Shown one piece after another: positions 1 through 8,228 of a stretch of 42,356 nucleotides of DNA. The notes beneath the pieces were generated by a model. That model had not been told where the DNA came from and ran no database searches. It saw only the letters and a program-made list of their open reading frames with translations. Within the stretch, counting starts at the first letter, position 1. Each line of letters starts with the position of its first letter. Source of the stretch: an uncultured Coriobacteriaceae bacterium (lineage in GTDB: Bacteria > Actinomycetota > Coriobacteriia > Coriobacteriales > Atopobiaceae). The stretch spans positions 1 through 42,356 of the forward strand of contig CANEFS010000008.1 in the NCBI GenBank assembly GCA_947426865.1. The letters are read 5' to 3'. A program made the translations under genes and the position numbers.

Positions 1-101
1 CTTAAAGACACGCTCTCTTTCGTGCCTTACTCAAGCGACCTTTCTTTGTTTTTAAAAACAGCAAAGAATGCTACCCCTCCCCGCCGCATTTTGTCAATGA
101 A

Positions 102-159
102 GTGGACCCCGTTTTCCGCACACGTCTTCTACTTGATGTGGACCCTGTATTCCGCACAC
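102..159. repeat. Two 22-bp direct repeats, possible IS end
   Basis: Two copies of a 22-bp sequence, GTGGACCC(C/T)GT(T/A)TTCCGCACAC, lie at 102-123 and 138-159, 36 bp apart with two mismatches. A third partial copy (GTGTGGACA) is at about 177-185. Multiple short repeats near one end are typical of IS21-like elements, so 1-159 may be the tip of an insertion sequence running off the left edge. No transposase is visible. I see nothing else in 1-217 and no clear terminator for the gene ending at 218. Confidence 0.35.
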
Positions 160-217
160 TGAATTAAGTTATGGAGGTGTGGACATTTTCTTCAGGAATA
201 AACCAAAATAGTTCCCA

Positions 218-2005
218 TTAAATCGCGGTTTTAATTAAACGTTCCATGTGCGCATTGTCCGGTTCATAGGAGATATCTTCCTGACCGATGCGCATGGTTG
301 TCTCGGCACCTTTTCCTAAAGCACAAAGAACAACCTGTATCGCACTGTTGATCTGAAGGACTTCTTTTGCTCGGCCAAAAGCAAGCTCGAGGGCCTTCTC
401 GCGATCTGCTTCTTTCTCAAAGGATGTACCTGGCCCAAGGGAGAAAGAAATCTCGTTAACGAGCTCCTCCGGATTGATAGGACCTGGATCGTCGGAGGTC
501 AAAATGATGAAGTCGGCAAATTTGGAGGCAACTCTTGGCAGGTCAACATAGCGATTTTTAGCTTTGCCGCCACTGACACCAAACATCGCGATGACGTAGG
601 CTCCCGGATAATCCTTCTTCATTGTTTCGAAAAAAGCTTCGAAGGACTCGGCGGTATGGGCGTAGTCAACAACGCCAATTAGCCGCTCGTCGGCCGAGGC
701 GAAAATCTCCATGCGCCCCGGGACAGTTATCTCTTGAAACGTCTTTTTTGCCGCAGCTACCAAGGCGTCTTTTTTGATGCCGATATTCTCGGCAATGGCA
801 AGGGCTGCGAGCGCATCGAAAACGTTGTGCTTACCGCTCATGGAAAGCACGAGTTTCTCGGTCCACGTTGGGGTATGGGCCACAAACACCATGTCGTGGG
901 TCACGTTTGAAAGAACGCTTATGTTGCTCGCGAAAAAATCCGCCTCATCATTTTCCAGCGAAACGGTCACAGGCACGAGGGATTTCTCGACGAGAAAAGT
1001 TTCAATTTCTGAAAGATGGTCGGAGTCAAGATTTACGATGGCAGTTTTGCTCTGGGAGAAAAGGCGCAGCTTGGAGGCGAAATAATCCTCGAAGGTGGGG
1101 TGCTCAATCTCTGAGATGTGGTCGGGCGCGATGTTGAGGAAGCAACCCACGTCGAACGTGAGGCCAAGCGTGCGGTCGTATTTGAGGCCCTGGCTGGAAA
1201 CCTCCATCACCACGTACTCGCAGCCGGCCGCGTAGGCCTCGTGCAGAATGCGCCAAAGGTCACAGGGCTCGGGCGTTGTATTGGGAGTCTCAAGCGTATC
1301 TTCCCCATTGAAAATCTGGTGCGTTCCCATAAAAGCAACTTTGTTTTTATCCGTTGCCTCGTCGAGAAGGGCCTTGACCATGGAGGTCGTTGTGGACTTA
1401 CCCTTGGTTCCGGTGACGCCAATGACTTTAAGCTCGCGGTTGGGGTAAGCCCAGGCAAGCGCAGCAACCTCGGCGGTGGCGGGGCGAAGGGAGTTGACGA
1501 CGAGAAGAGGAACGGGGGTGGGGGGGGTGGGTGGGTGGTGGGGGGGGGGTGGGTGGGTTGGGGTGGCTGGGGTGGCGGCATCTGTCGAGGTTGCTGGTTC
1601 GAGTGGAGTGCCTGGGGTGGCAGAAGTAGTTGAGTCGATGGAGTGTGCGTCTAGGCTGTTAGAGGGTGCGACCGTTTGTAAAATCTCCTCTATCGATTTT
1701 TGCTCTTCCTGTCCGCACATTATCGCGGAGGCACCTTTTTCTAGGGCGTCTAAGAGAAAGCGCTTCTCGAAGTGGGCGCCTTTGCAAACAAAAAGATTGC
1801 CTTCGCTCACCTCACGGGAATCCGAGGCGGCTCCGCGCACTTTTATGTTGCGTGCGTCAGAAAGAGGGATTGAACTTGAAACGAGGTAGAGCTTCTGCTC
1901 AAGAAGACAGAGAATATCGGAAAGGGATGGAAATGCCGACTCTGAAGAGTGGGGCGCATCGTCTGCGAGGGTAGCGTTTTTGGTATCGACTGAATTTTTA
2001 CTCAT
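218..2005 (-). CDS. murE: UDP-N-acetylmuramyl-tripeptide synthetase (MurE) with Pro/Thr-rich insert
   Basis: Cytoplasmic Mur ligase that adds the third residue to UDP-MurNAc-L-Ala-D-Glu during peptidoglycan synthesis, using ATP. The P-loop GVTGTKGKST is at residues 196-205, followed by the ligase motif TPNTTPEP, the central block EVSSQGLKYDR, NIAPDHISEIEHP, and a C-terminal domain with MFGVSGGKAKNR. The usual meso-DAP signature DNPR is replaced by DDPG, so the added residue is probably not meso-diaminopimelate. This is inference; Lys or Orn would fit. At 595 aa it is about 100 aa longer than usual. Residues about 112-166 are a low-complexity Thr/Pro/His/Ala insert within the N-terminal domain, encoded by G-rich plus-strand DNA. 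The start ATG has a GGTGAAAGAG-like ribosome site. It stands alone, outside any division and cell-wall gene cluster. Confidence 0.9.
   Translation of the reverse strand: MSKNSVDTKNATLADDAPHSSESAFPSLSDILCLLEQKLYLVSSSIPLSDARNIKVRGAASDSREVSEGNLFVCKGAHFEKRFLLDALEKGASAIMCGQEEQKSIEEILQTVAPSNSLDAHSIDSTTSATPGTPLEPATSTDAATPATPTHPPPPHHPPTPPTPVPLLVVNSLRPATAEVAALAWAYPNRELKVIGVTGTKGKSTTTSMVKALLDEATDKNKVAFMGTHQIFNGEDTLETPNTTPEPCDLWRILHEAYAAGCEYVVMEVSSQGLKYDRTLGLTFDVGCFLNIAPDHISEIEHPTFEDYFASKLRLFSQSKTAIVNLDSDHLSEIETFLVEKSLVPVTVSLENDEADFFASNISVLSNVTHDMVFVAHTPTWTEKLVLSMSGKHNVFDALAALAIAENIGIKKDALVAAAKKTFQEITVPGRMEIFASADERLIGVVDYAHTAESFEAFFETMKKDYPGAYVIAMFGVSGGKAKNRYVDLPRVASKFADFIILTSDDPGPINPEELVNEISFSLGPGTSFEKEADREKALELAFGRAKEVLQINSAIQVVLCALGKGAETTMRIGQEDISYEPDNAHMERLIKTAI
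1514..1575 (+). repeat. G-tract array inside murE, G-quadruplex potential
   Basis: The plus strand carries at least eight runs of three or more G separated by one or two bases, including runs of 8 (1520-1527) and 10 (1540-1549). It encodes the poly-Pro/His part of the MurE insert on the minus strand. Such a sequence can fold as a G-quadruplex on the non-coding strand and is prone to slippage. Confidence 0.8.
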
Positions 2006-2174
2006 AGAACTCTTTCACCTTGGTTAAAACTCTTTTATCTTTGTTTTTAGTATTTTAAATTTTGGCCGTTTGATAAATGCATTTTGTTCGAAGCACTCGC
2101 TCCTATCATTTTTGTTTTCGGCGTTTTTGTTTTAACCGATATTTCTTGCTAGAATAGTTGAGCTGTTTTGGACT

Positions 2175-2249
2175 GGGCGATTGGCGCAGCGGTAGCGCAG
2201 AGCCTTTACACGGCTAAGGTCAGGAGTTCAAATCTCTTATCGCCCACCA
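2175..2249 (+). tRNA. tRNA-Val (UAC)
   Basis: A cloverleaf can be drawn. The acceptor stem GGGCGAT pairs with ATCGCCC, followed by A and an encoded CCA. The D stem is GCGC/GCGC. The anticodon loop TTTACAC has anticodon TAC at 2207-2209, reading GUA valine codons. The T arm has loop TTCAAAT. The top anticodon-stem pair is a G-A mismatch. The gene is on the plus strand between two minus-strand genes and ends 4 bp before the pheT stop codon. Confidence 0.95.
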
Positions 2250-2253
2250 TTTT

Positions 2254-4917
2254 TTACTTTCTCACTTCAGCGTTAAGCGACTTTCCAATCTTTTCAATCA
2301 AGTGTTCCATGATGGTGTCGACTTCCTCTTGCGTTAAGGTGCGGTCGTCTCCGTTAAACGTCAGTGCAAAAGCGAGAGATTTCCTATCAGCTCCCAGACG
2401 CTTCTCATCTCGATAGATATCGAAGAGACGAACGTCTTTCAGGAACTTGCCTCCCGCACTTCTCAGGCGCTCGACGCAGGTCTTGTACGTTGTATCTTCC
2501 GGAACCGTAAAAGCAAGGTCAACCTCGATGTCAGGATAGGGTGAGATGGGCTTGAAAGAAACTGACGATTTTGCCGCCGTCAGAAGCTCGTCTTGATTGA
2601 GCTCAAAAGCGATAACGTCTTTTTCAATATCGAACTTCTGAAGCGTTAAGGGATGAATCGCGCCCAGCCATCCAACGGCTTTCTTGTTTACTTGTAGCTC
2701 GGCGCCGCGTCCCGGGAAGATCCAGCTGAAGCGCTCAGCGTCGGTTGGGCGAAAGCGATACTTTGCGATGCGCAAGGTGGCCAATAGTTTCTCGAGGATA
2801 CCTTTCGCGTCGAAGAAGTCGAGGGGAAGCGGGTGCTCGTCCCAGGAATCCTTCTTCCATTGGCCCGAAAGAACGCCTGAAACGTAGGTTGGTTCTTGGG
2901 GCTGTTGGATTTCCTTGTGCGCGAAAAAGACGCGACCCTGCTCGTAGAGAGCAACGTTTTCTGTGCCGTGAGAAAGGTTGTAGGCGACCCCTTGCAAAAG
3001 GCCGGGGATGAGGGACTGGCGCATGAAGGATTGGTCGGAGGAAAGCGGCGCGAGAAGTTCAACGGGCACCGTGTTTTCGTCTTTCTCACCGAAAAGGACG
3101 AGATCAGCTCCGGAGGAAAAATTGAGGGACAATTTTTCCGAGAGACCCTCCCCCTCCAAGCAATCTTTAATTAGATGGATGCGCTTTTGACCTGTTGAGT
3201 AGCCGCCGGTGTGATTTCGTGCAGCAGGAATTGTCGGCGCAATGTTTTCCATGCCCCAAAGACGAATCACTTCTTCAACAAGGTCGATTTCGCGCTCTAG
3301 GTCGGGGCGGCATGCGGGAACTTCGACCGTAAGAAAGGAGGTGAGGCCCGTGTGATAAGCGGGAGCTGAAGCAGCACCTGTTCCCACTCCCTCCAGATAG
3401 GAAGCGTTCACGATGCGCGCATCTTCTTTTTCAGTCTCGCCCAAAATTTTGCAACCCAACTTTTCAAGGCGCGACGCTATAAAGTCCTTCTCGATTTTTG
3501 CGCCGGCCAAATCAGAGACGCGGGCAACCGAGAGCTCAATGCAGCGCGACTCGACGGGGTTGGGATACAAGTCGAGCGGTTTCTCGGCAATCTTGGCATC
3601 GGCATACTCCTCAAAAAGAGCGCAGGCAATATCTGCGGCCTCAAGAGACTGGGTCGCGTCCACTCCGCGCTCATAACGAAGCGAAGCCTCACTGATTAGG
3701 TCCAGGTCTCGAGAAGTGCGGCTCGTGTAAGAGGGGGCAAAAACGGCCGATTCGAGAAAGACGCGCGTGGAGGTCTCGTCAATCTCCGAGTTCTCGCACC
3801 CCATAACGCCAGCGAGGGCAACGGGCAAAAGGCCGTCGTTGGTTTCAACATTTATGAGAGTGTTTTGCGGGGTGAGCGTGCGCTCTTCTCCGTCGAGGGT
3901 GACGATTTTCTCGCCTTGTGTAGCTGCCGAGACGACGACGTTTGCCTTCTTTGTTTGGGCGAGTTGCAAAAGCTTATCGAGGTCGAAAGCGTGCAAAGGC
4001 TGGCCCGTCAAAAACATAACGTAGTTCGTAATGTCGACAACGTTGTTGATGGGGCGCGCGCCCGCAGCGCGAATTCTTTTCTGAAGCCACTCGGGACTCT
4101 CTTTGATTTTGATGTCGGTGAGAACGCGGGCCACGTAGCGCGTGCAACGCGGCTCTTCGTCGTTTGGACTTTCTTCGAAAGAGATGCTTGCATACGTTTC
4201 TGTCGCGGGCGCGGTTTCGTTTTGGATTTTGGGGAAGTTGCAGGGGGCACCTTCGGTTTGAGCGGCGGCCGTTTTGCCGGCTTCGGCGATTTTCTCGGCG
4301 ATGGTTTTCTCGCCAGCACCCGGCGCTTGAAGCGAAGAATCTAGCGTGGCCGCTACCTCCTTTGCAAAGCCTTGCATGTTGAGGCAGTCCGGGCGGTTGG
4401 GGGTTATTTCGCAATCGATAACGGTGTCGCCCGTGCCCAGATACTCACTTGCCGCCATGCCCACGGGCGCATCTTCTGGCAAAACCATGATGCCGTTATG
4501 GTCTTCGCCAAGGCCAAGCTCGCGAGCACTACAAATCATGCCAACGGATTCCACCCCGCGAAGCTTTGCTTTTTTGATTTTGAAATCGCCCGGCAAAACG
4601 GCTCCAACGGTGGCCACAAGCACTTTTTCTCCGGCAGCAACATTGGGGGCTCCGCAGACAATTTGCAAAGGAGTCGGGTTGCCGTCCTCGTCCACGTTGT
4701 GCGCGCCAACGTTTACGGTCGTGACGTGCATGTGGTCTGAGTCGGGATGATCGACGCAAGTCTCAACGTAGCCCACGACAACGTGGTCGAAGTTTTGACC
4801 CTCCGCCTCAATCGCCGCCACTTCCGTTCCTGTGCGAACAAGTTCAGAGGCAAGCTCCTGAGCCGAGAAGCCCTTTACGTCTACCAGAGTTTTTAACCAC
4901 TCAAATGAAATGCGCAT
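2254..4917 (-). CDS. pheT: Phenylalanyl-tRNA synthetase beta subunit
   Basis: Beta chain of the alpha2-beta2 phenylalanyl-tRNA synthetase, which charges tRNA-Phe and edits mischarged Tyr. The N-terminal domain (about 40-160) is the EMAP/YtpR-like tRNA-binding OB fold, with motifs HPDSDHMHVTTVNVG and VCGAPNV. B3/B4 editing and B5 domains follow (RPINNVVDITNYVM, SLRYERGVD), and the C-terminal FDX-ACB anticodon-binding domain ends the protein (SPYPDIEVDLAF). Its 887 aa exceed the usual ~800 mainly because of an Ala/Glu-rich insert of about 45 aa near residues 195-245. GAGGAACC before the ATG serves as ribosome site. It lies downstream of pheS with a 114-bp gap and is probably co-transcribed. Confidence 0.95.
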   Translation of the reverse strand: MRISFEWLKTLVDVKGFSAQELASELVRTGTEVAAIEAEGQNFDHVVVGYVETCVDHPDSDHMHVTTVNVGAHNVDEDGNPTPLQIVCGAPNVAAGEKVLVATVGAVLPGDFKIKKAKLRGVESVGMICSARELGLGEDHNGIMVLPEDAPVGMAASEYLGTGDTVIDCEITPNRPDCLNMQGFAKEVAATLDSSLQAPGAGEKTIAEKIAEAGKTAAAQTEGAPCNFPKIQNETAPATETYASISFEESPNDEEPRCTRYVARVLTDIKIKESPEWLQKRIRAAGARPINNVVDITNYVMFLTGQPLHAFDLDKLLQLAQTKKANVVVSAATQGEKIVTLDGEERTLTPQNTLINVETNDGLLPVALAGVMGCENSEIDETSTRVFLESAVFAPSYTSRTSRDLDLISEASLRYERGVDATQSLEAADIACALFEEYADAKIAEKPLDLYPNPVESRCIELSVARVSDLAGAKIEKDFIASRLEKLGCKILGETEKEDARIVNASYLEGVGTGAASAPAYHTGLTSFLTVEVPACRPDLEREIDLVEEVIRLWGMENIAPTIPAARNHTGGYSTGQKRIHLIKDCLEGEGLSEKLSLNFSSGADLVLFGEKDENTVPVELLAPLSSDQSFMRQSLIPGLLQGVAYNLSHGTENVALYEQGRVFFAHKEIQQPQEPTYVSGVLSGQWKKDSWDEHPLPLDFFDAKGILEKLLATLRIAKYRFRPTDAERFSWIFPGRGAELQVNKKAVGWLGAIHPLTLQKFDIEKDVIAFELNQDELLTAAKSSVSFKPISPYPDIEVDLAFTVPEDTTYKTCVERLRSAGGKFLKDVRLFDIYRDEKRLGADRKSLAFALTFNGDDRTLTQEEVDTIMEHLIEKIGKSLNAEVRK

Positions 4918-4946
4918 GTTGGTTCCTCATTGGTTCTATTTAATAC

Positions 4947-4990
4947 CTTGTTAGTTCTCGTTAATTGCTCGTTAGTCCTCGTTAGTTCCT
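4947..4990. repeat. Short tandem repeats between pheS and pheT
   Basis: Four imperfect copies of a 10-11 bp unit resembling CTCGTTAGTTC fill most of the pheS-pheT gap. No gene or clear terminator lies here. The function is unknown. Confidence 0.6.
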
Positions 4991-5031
4991 GCTATGTAGC
5001 CGACTATCTAATTTCAATTTTTTAGCGAAGC

Positions 5032-6111
5032 CTAAAATTGCTCGAGAAAACGCATGTCCCCTGTCGTCAAAAGGCGGAGGTCTGGCAGGTTGTAACGCAG
5101 AGCCGCAATGCGCTCTGCGCCCATGCCAAAGGCGAATCCGCTGTAGACGTTCGGGTCGATACCGGCGTTTTGCAAAACGTTCGGGTCGACGAGGCCGGCT
5201 CCCAAAATCTCCAGCCAGCCCGCATGATTACAAAAGCGGCAACCCTTCCCCCCGCAAACGCCACATGAAACATCAATCTCACAACTGGGTTCTGTAAAAG
5301 GGAAAAAATGTGGGCGATAACGGGTGCGCCGGTCATTTCCAAAGAGTGCGCGGGTCATGTGATCAAGCGTGCCGCGCAAATCGCCAAACGTGATGCCCTT
5401 ATCAATAACGAGCCCTTCAATCTGCGTAAACTGAGGCAGGTGGTTGGCGTCAGGGGTATCGGGTCGGAAAACGAGACCGGGAGAAATCATGTAAATCGGA
5501 GGGCACTGCTTTTCCATCGTGCGCATCTGCACGGGAGAGGTTTGCGTGCGAAGCAAAACGTCAGAGATGATATTTTTTCTCGTGTCTATTTCTTCTTTGG
5601 GGTGAGCGACGGTGGGATCTACCACATAAAACGTATCGCGAGGAGAGCGCGAAGGGTGATCCTTGGGGGCGTTTAGGGAGGTGAAGTTGTAATACTCCGT
5701 CTCCACGTAGGGGCCGTCTTCGACCGTGTAGCCAAGGCCGATAAAAATCTCTTCAACTTCCTTCACAATCTGAGAAATGACGTGAGCGTGGCCCTGCGGA
5801 CGGCTTCTTCCCGGAAGTGAAATGTCAAGGGCAGAAGCTTCAATACGCTCGCTCAGCTCTTTGGCGGCAAGCTCTTCTTTTTTTGTCAGAAGCGCAGCCT
5901 CAATTTTTTCGCGAACCTCGTTTGCGCGCTTGCCCACGAGCGGCCGCTCCTCTGCGCTCAGCGTCCCCATCGAGCGCAAAATCTGCGTCAGGGAACCCTT
6001 CTTTCCCACTACCGTAATGCGCAGCTGGTCAAGCTCCTCCAGCGTCGCCTTTTTCGAGATGGCGTCCAGTGTTTTTTTCTCAATAATCTCAAGATTTTCT
6101 ATTGCTGACAT
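5032..6111 (-). CDS. pheS: Phenylalanyl-tRNA synthetase alpha subunit
   Basis: Catalytic alpha chain of phenylalanyl-tRNA synthetase. It activates phenylalanine with ATP and transfers it to tRNA-Phe. The N-terminal coiled-coil arm (about 1-100) is followed by the class II core: motif 1 region with GHAHVISQIVKEVEEIF, motif 2 region FRPDTPDANHLPQFTQIEGL, and motif 3 near the C-terminus with FGMGAERIAALRY. At 359 aa the length is normal for bacterial PheS. CGVCGGKGCRFC in the C-terminal third is a small Cys-rich segment seen in many bacterial PheS proteins. The gene starts with ATG after AAGGGAAACG. No T-box or Phe-rich leader peptide is visible upstream. Confidence 0.96.
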   Translation of the reverse strand: MSAIENLEIIEKKTLDAISKKATLEELDQLRITVVGKKGSLTQILRSMGTLSAEERPLVGKRANEVREKIEAALLTKKEELAAKELSERIEASALDISLPGRSRPQGHAHVISQIVKEVEEIFIGLGYTVEDGPYVETEYYNFTSLNAPKDHPSRSPRDTFYVVDPTVAHPKEEIDTRKNIISDVLLRTQTSPVQMRTMEKQCPPIYMISPGLVFRPDTPDANHLPQFTQIEGLVIDKGITFGDLRGTLDHMTRALFGNDRRTRYRPHFFPFTEPSCEIDVSCGVCGGKGCRFCNHAGWLEILGAGLVDPNVLQNAGIDPNVYSGFAFGMGAERIAALRYNLPDLRLLTTGDMRFLEQF

Positions 6112-6197
6112 CGTTTCCCTTAGATGCTTCCTTAAGTGTTTGCTTGGGTTTGGATATTCCCCTAAGTGTTACTTATCGTTTTTCCTGAGAAGCCCTT

Positions 6198-6244
6198 GCG
6201 GCTTCCAGCCGCCTAGAGCCTTTCCGTGCGGCTCACCCAGCCGC
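6198..6244 (-). terminator. Twin GCGGCT/AGCCGC hairpins after the aldolase gene
   Basis: Two hairpins with identical 6-bp stems (GCGGCT/AGCCGC) lie in tandem at 6198-6212 (loop 3) and 6228-6244 (loop 5). The second touches the aldolase stop codon. Neither is followed by a T run, so they are not canonical intrinsic terminators. They could attenuate read-through into pheS or protect the 3' end. Confidence 0.45.
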
Positions 6245-7095
6245 TACGCTTTTCCGTCAGATCCAAGATTTTGCATGTGGGAACGGACAACGTTTTCAAT
6301 CTCTTTCATGCCGCAGGCGGCCGGTTTTTTGGGATCAAAGACGTCGGGGTTCTCGGCCATGAAAGACATGAAGCCGCGCATATAGGCCTGACGAAGCTCG
6401 GTTGCATAGTTCACTTTGCAGACACCGTTTTGAATTGCCTCTTTCACTTGCTCGTCGGGCACGCCACTCGTTCCGTGAAGCACGAGAGGAATATCGACGC
6501 GAGCAGCAATGGCTTTAAGCACGTCTTGCTCGATGTGCGGGGTGCCTTTGTAGACGCCGTGAGCGGTACCAACACCAACAGCCAAACTCGTGCAGCCCGT
6601 CTTTTGTACAAATTCGACGGCCTCATCCGGGTCGGTGAAGGGATTGTCATCGCCTGCGTCTTTTCCGTCGTCCTCTTTGCCGCCGACTTTGCCAAGCTCG
6701 GCCTCGACGGGGATTCCCATCGCCGCACCAACACGCGCTACAGAAGAAGTAATCGCGATGTTTGTCTCGAAAGGATCGTGGGAGCCGTCAATCATAACGG
6801 AGGTGTAGCCAGCATGAATGGCCTCCATGCAAAGCTTGAAGCCGTCGCCGTGGTCTAGGTGAAGCGCCACAGGAACGTGCGTTTTCTTTGCGGCAGCGGA
6901 AACCATACCGTAAAAGTAGTCGAGATCAGCGTATTTCACAGAACCGGGAGTCGTCTGCAGGATGACAGGTGAGCGCATTTCGTCGGCAGCCCGCACAACC
7001 GCTATCACAAACTCGAGGTCCTCGATATTAAACGCGCCAACGGCATAGTGGTTGCGTTGAGCGTCTAAAAGCATATCTTTGGTGGTAACTAGCAT
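6244..7095 (-). CDS. Class II fructose/tagatose-bisphosphate aldolase
   Basis: Zinc-dependent aldolase that cleaves a ketohexose 1,6-bisphosphate to DHAP and glyceraldehyde 3-phosphate. Catalytic and metal residues are visible: HLDHGD (D81, H82), the glycine-rich insert after VEAELG, H179 in GVGTAHGVYKG and H207 in LHGTSG. At 283 aa it is in the short GatY/KbaY/FbaA-like group. Sequence alone does not separate fructose- from tagatose-bisphosphate specificity. The next gene upstream encodes a PfkB sugar-phosphate kinase that could make its substrate, so the pair resembles tagatose- or fructose-1-phosphate routes. AAAGGAG precedes the ATG at good spacing. Confidence 0.9.
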   Translation of the reverse strand: MLVTTKDMLLDAQRNHYAVGAFNIEDLEFVIAVVRAADEMRSPVILQTTPGSVKYADLDYFYGMVSAAAKKTHVPVALHLDHGDGFKLCMEAIHAGYTSVMIDGSHDPFETNIAITSSVARVGAAMGIPVEAELGKVGGKEDDGKDAGDDNPFTDPDEAVEFVQKTGCTSLAVGVGTAHGVYKGTPHIEQDVLKAIAARVDIPLVLHGTSGVPDEQVKEAIQNGVCKVNYATELRQAYMRGFMSFMAENPDVFDPKKPAACGMKEIENVVRSHMQNLGSDGKA

Positions 7096-7145
7096 TCTTT
7101 TCTCCTTTGCTTGGTCAGCTTTTTAGTTTAGCGTTTTATGCCTGC

Positions 7146-8141
7146 TCACGGACACTGAACTTCTTCAATCTGCACGTCTTTTTGGATGGCCTCAAAGTCG
7201 CTTTTCTCAAACGAGCCGGTCTTTTCGGTCAGGCAATTAGCACTGGCTGCCGCTATCGCACAGCCGAGAAGATCTTGCGGATCCAAGCCATGAACGAGCC
7301 CGTGCGCGAAAGCGCCCACCATCGTATCTCCCGAGCCAACCGGGTTCACAGCCTTAATGACAGGAGGTTTTCCGTAATAAGCGGCGTTTTGAGCGCGCAC
7401 AGAGAGAAGGGCGCCATCCTTGCCGAGGGAAAGCGCAACGTATGCAATGCCAAACTTTTCGGAAACGTGAGCAGCAAGTTGAGCGAGCTCCGCCAAGCAA
7501 GTCGCGATGGTTTTCTCGGCTTTAATTTTTTGAATGAGGGCATGGTTCTCGCCGGAGTCCTCCAAAAGAACGGAAATCTCGTCGAGGTTAGGTTTTATGA
7601 AATCGGGTGCGGCAGGCAACGCTTGCAGAAGCGCATCTCCCGAGGTGTCCAACAGCACGGGTGTCTCGTAAAGATGCGCGGTCTGGATGAGCTTCGCATA
7701 AAAATTGACGGGTACACCTTTGGGAAGCGAGCCGTTGAGCGTGATAGCATCCGCTTTTTTGGCAATACTTGCGAATTTTTCTTCAAAAGCGGCAAGTTCC
7801 TCGGTTGAAATCTGGGCACCTGGCTCGAGAAACTCTGTTGAGGCACCGTCGGCGTCTAGGATGTTTATGCAAGAGCGCGTTTCGGCCGCGGCGTGGACGA
7901 AATCGTGCGTAAGACCATCTGCTGCCAAAAGAGAGCAAAGATAGTCACCGTTGAAACCGCCGACAAAGCCCGTGGGCGTGACAGCGTCGCCAAACGCGGC
8001 GATGGCTCGGGTGCAGTTCAGGCCCTTGCCGCCCGCCGTGTTGGTGAGCGAGACGACGCGCTGAACCTCGTAGTCAACGATGCGTCCTGCCAGCTGATAA
8101 CGCTTGTCGATGGAGGTGTTCAAGGTGGTGGTAACAATCAT
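7146..8141 (-). CDS. PfkB-family hexose-phosphate kinase
   Basis: Ribokinase/PfkB-fold kinase of the 1-phosphofructokinase/tagatose-6-phosphate kinase group. The N-terminal signature is NTAGGKGLNCTRAIAAFG, and the C-terminal signature NPVGSGDTMVGAFAHG contains the catalytic Asp and anion-hole glycines. Length (331 aa) is normal. It lies 50 bp upstream of the class II aldolase in the same direction, so the two probably convert a ketohexose monophosphate to triose phosphates. Whether the substrate is fructose 1-phosphate, fructose 6-phosphate or tagatose 6-phosphate cannot be decided. No phosphotransferase genes are adjacent. The ribosome site is weak. Confidence 0.88.
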   Translation of the reverse strand: MIVTTTLNTSIDKRYQLAGRIVDYEVQRVVSLTNTAGGKGLNCTRAIAAFGDAVTPTGFVGGFNGDYLCSLLAADGLTHDFVHAAAETRSCINILDADGASTEFLEPGAQISTEELAAFEEKFASIAKKADAITLNGSLPKGVPVNFYAKLIQTAHLYETPVLLDTSGDALLQALPAAPDFIKPNLDEISVLLEDSGENHALIQKIKAEKTIATCLAELAQLAAHVSEKFGIAYVALSLGKDGALLSVRAQNAAYYGKPPVIKAVNPVGSGDTMVGAFAHGLVHGLDPQDLLGCAIAAASANCLTEKTGSFEKSDFEAIQKDVQIEEVQCP

Positions 8142-8228
8142 AAAAACTGCTTTCTTTTCTCGTATGCAATCCGTCTTAAAGGACCGGACTGCTTTTTTGC
8201 AGCAACAAGATCCTGCTGGCTTTCTTCC

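Noticed and set aside
6112-6197. T-box or Phe attenuator upstream of pheS
   Set aside because: No T-box TGGNACCGCG-type bulge and no Phe-rich leader frame could be found.
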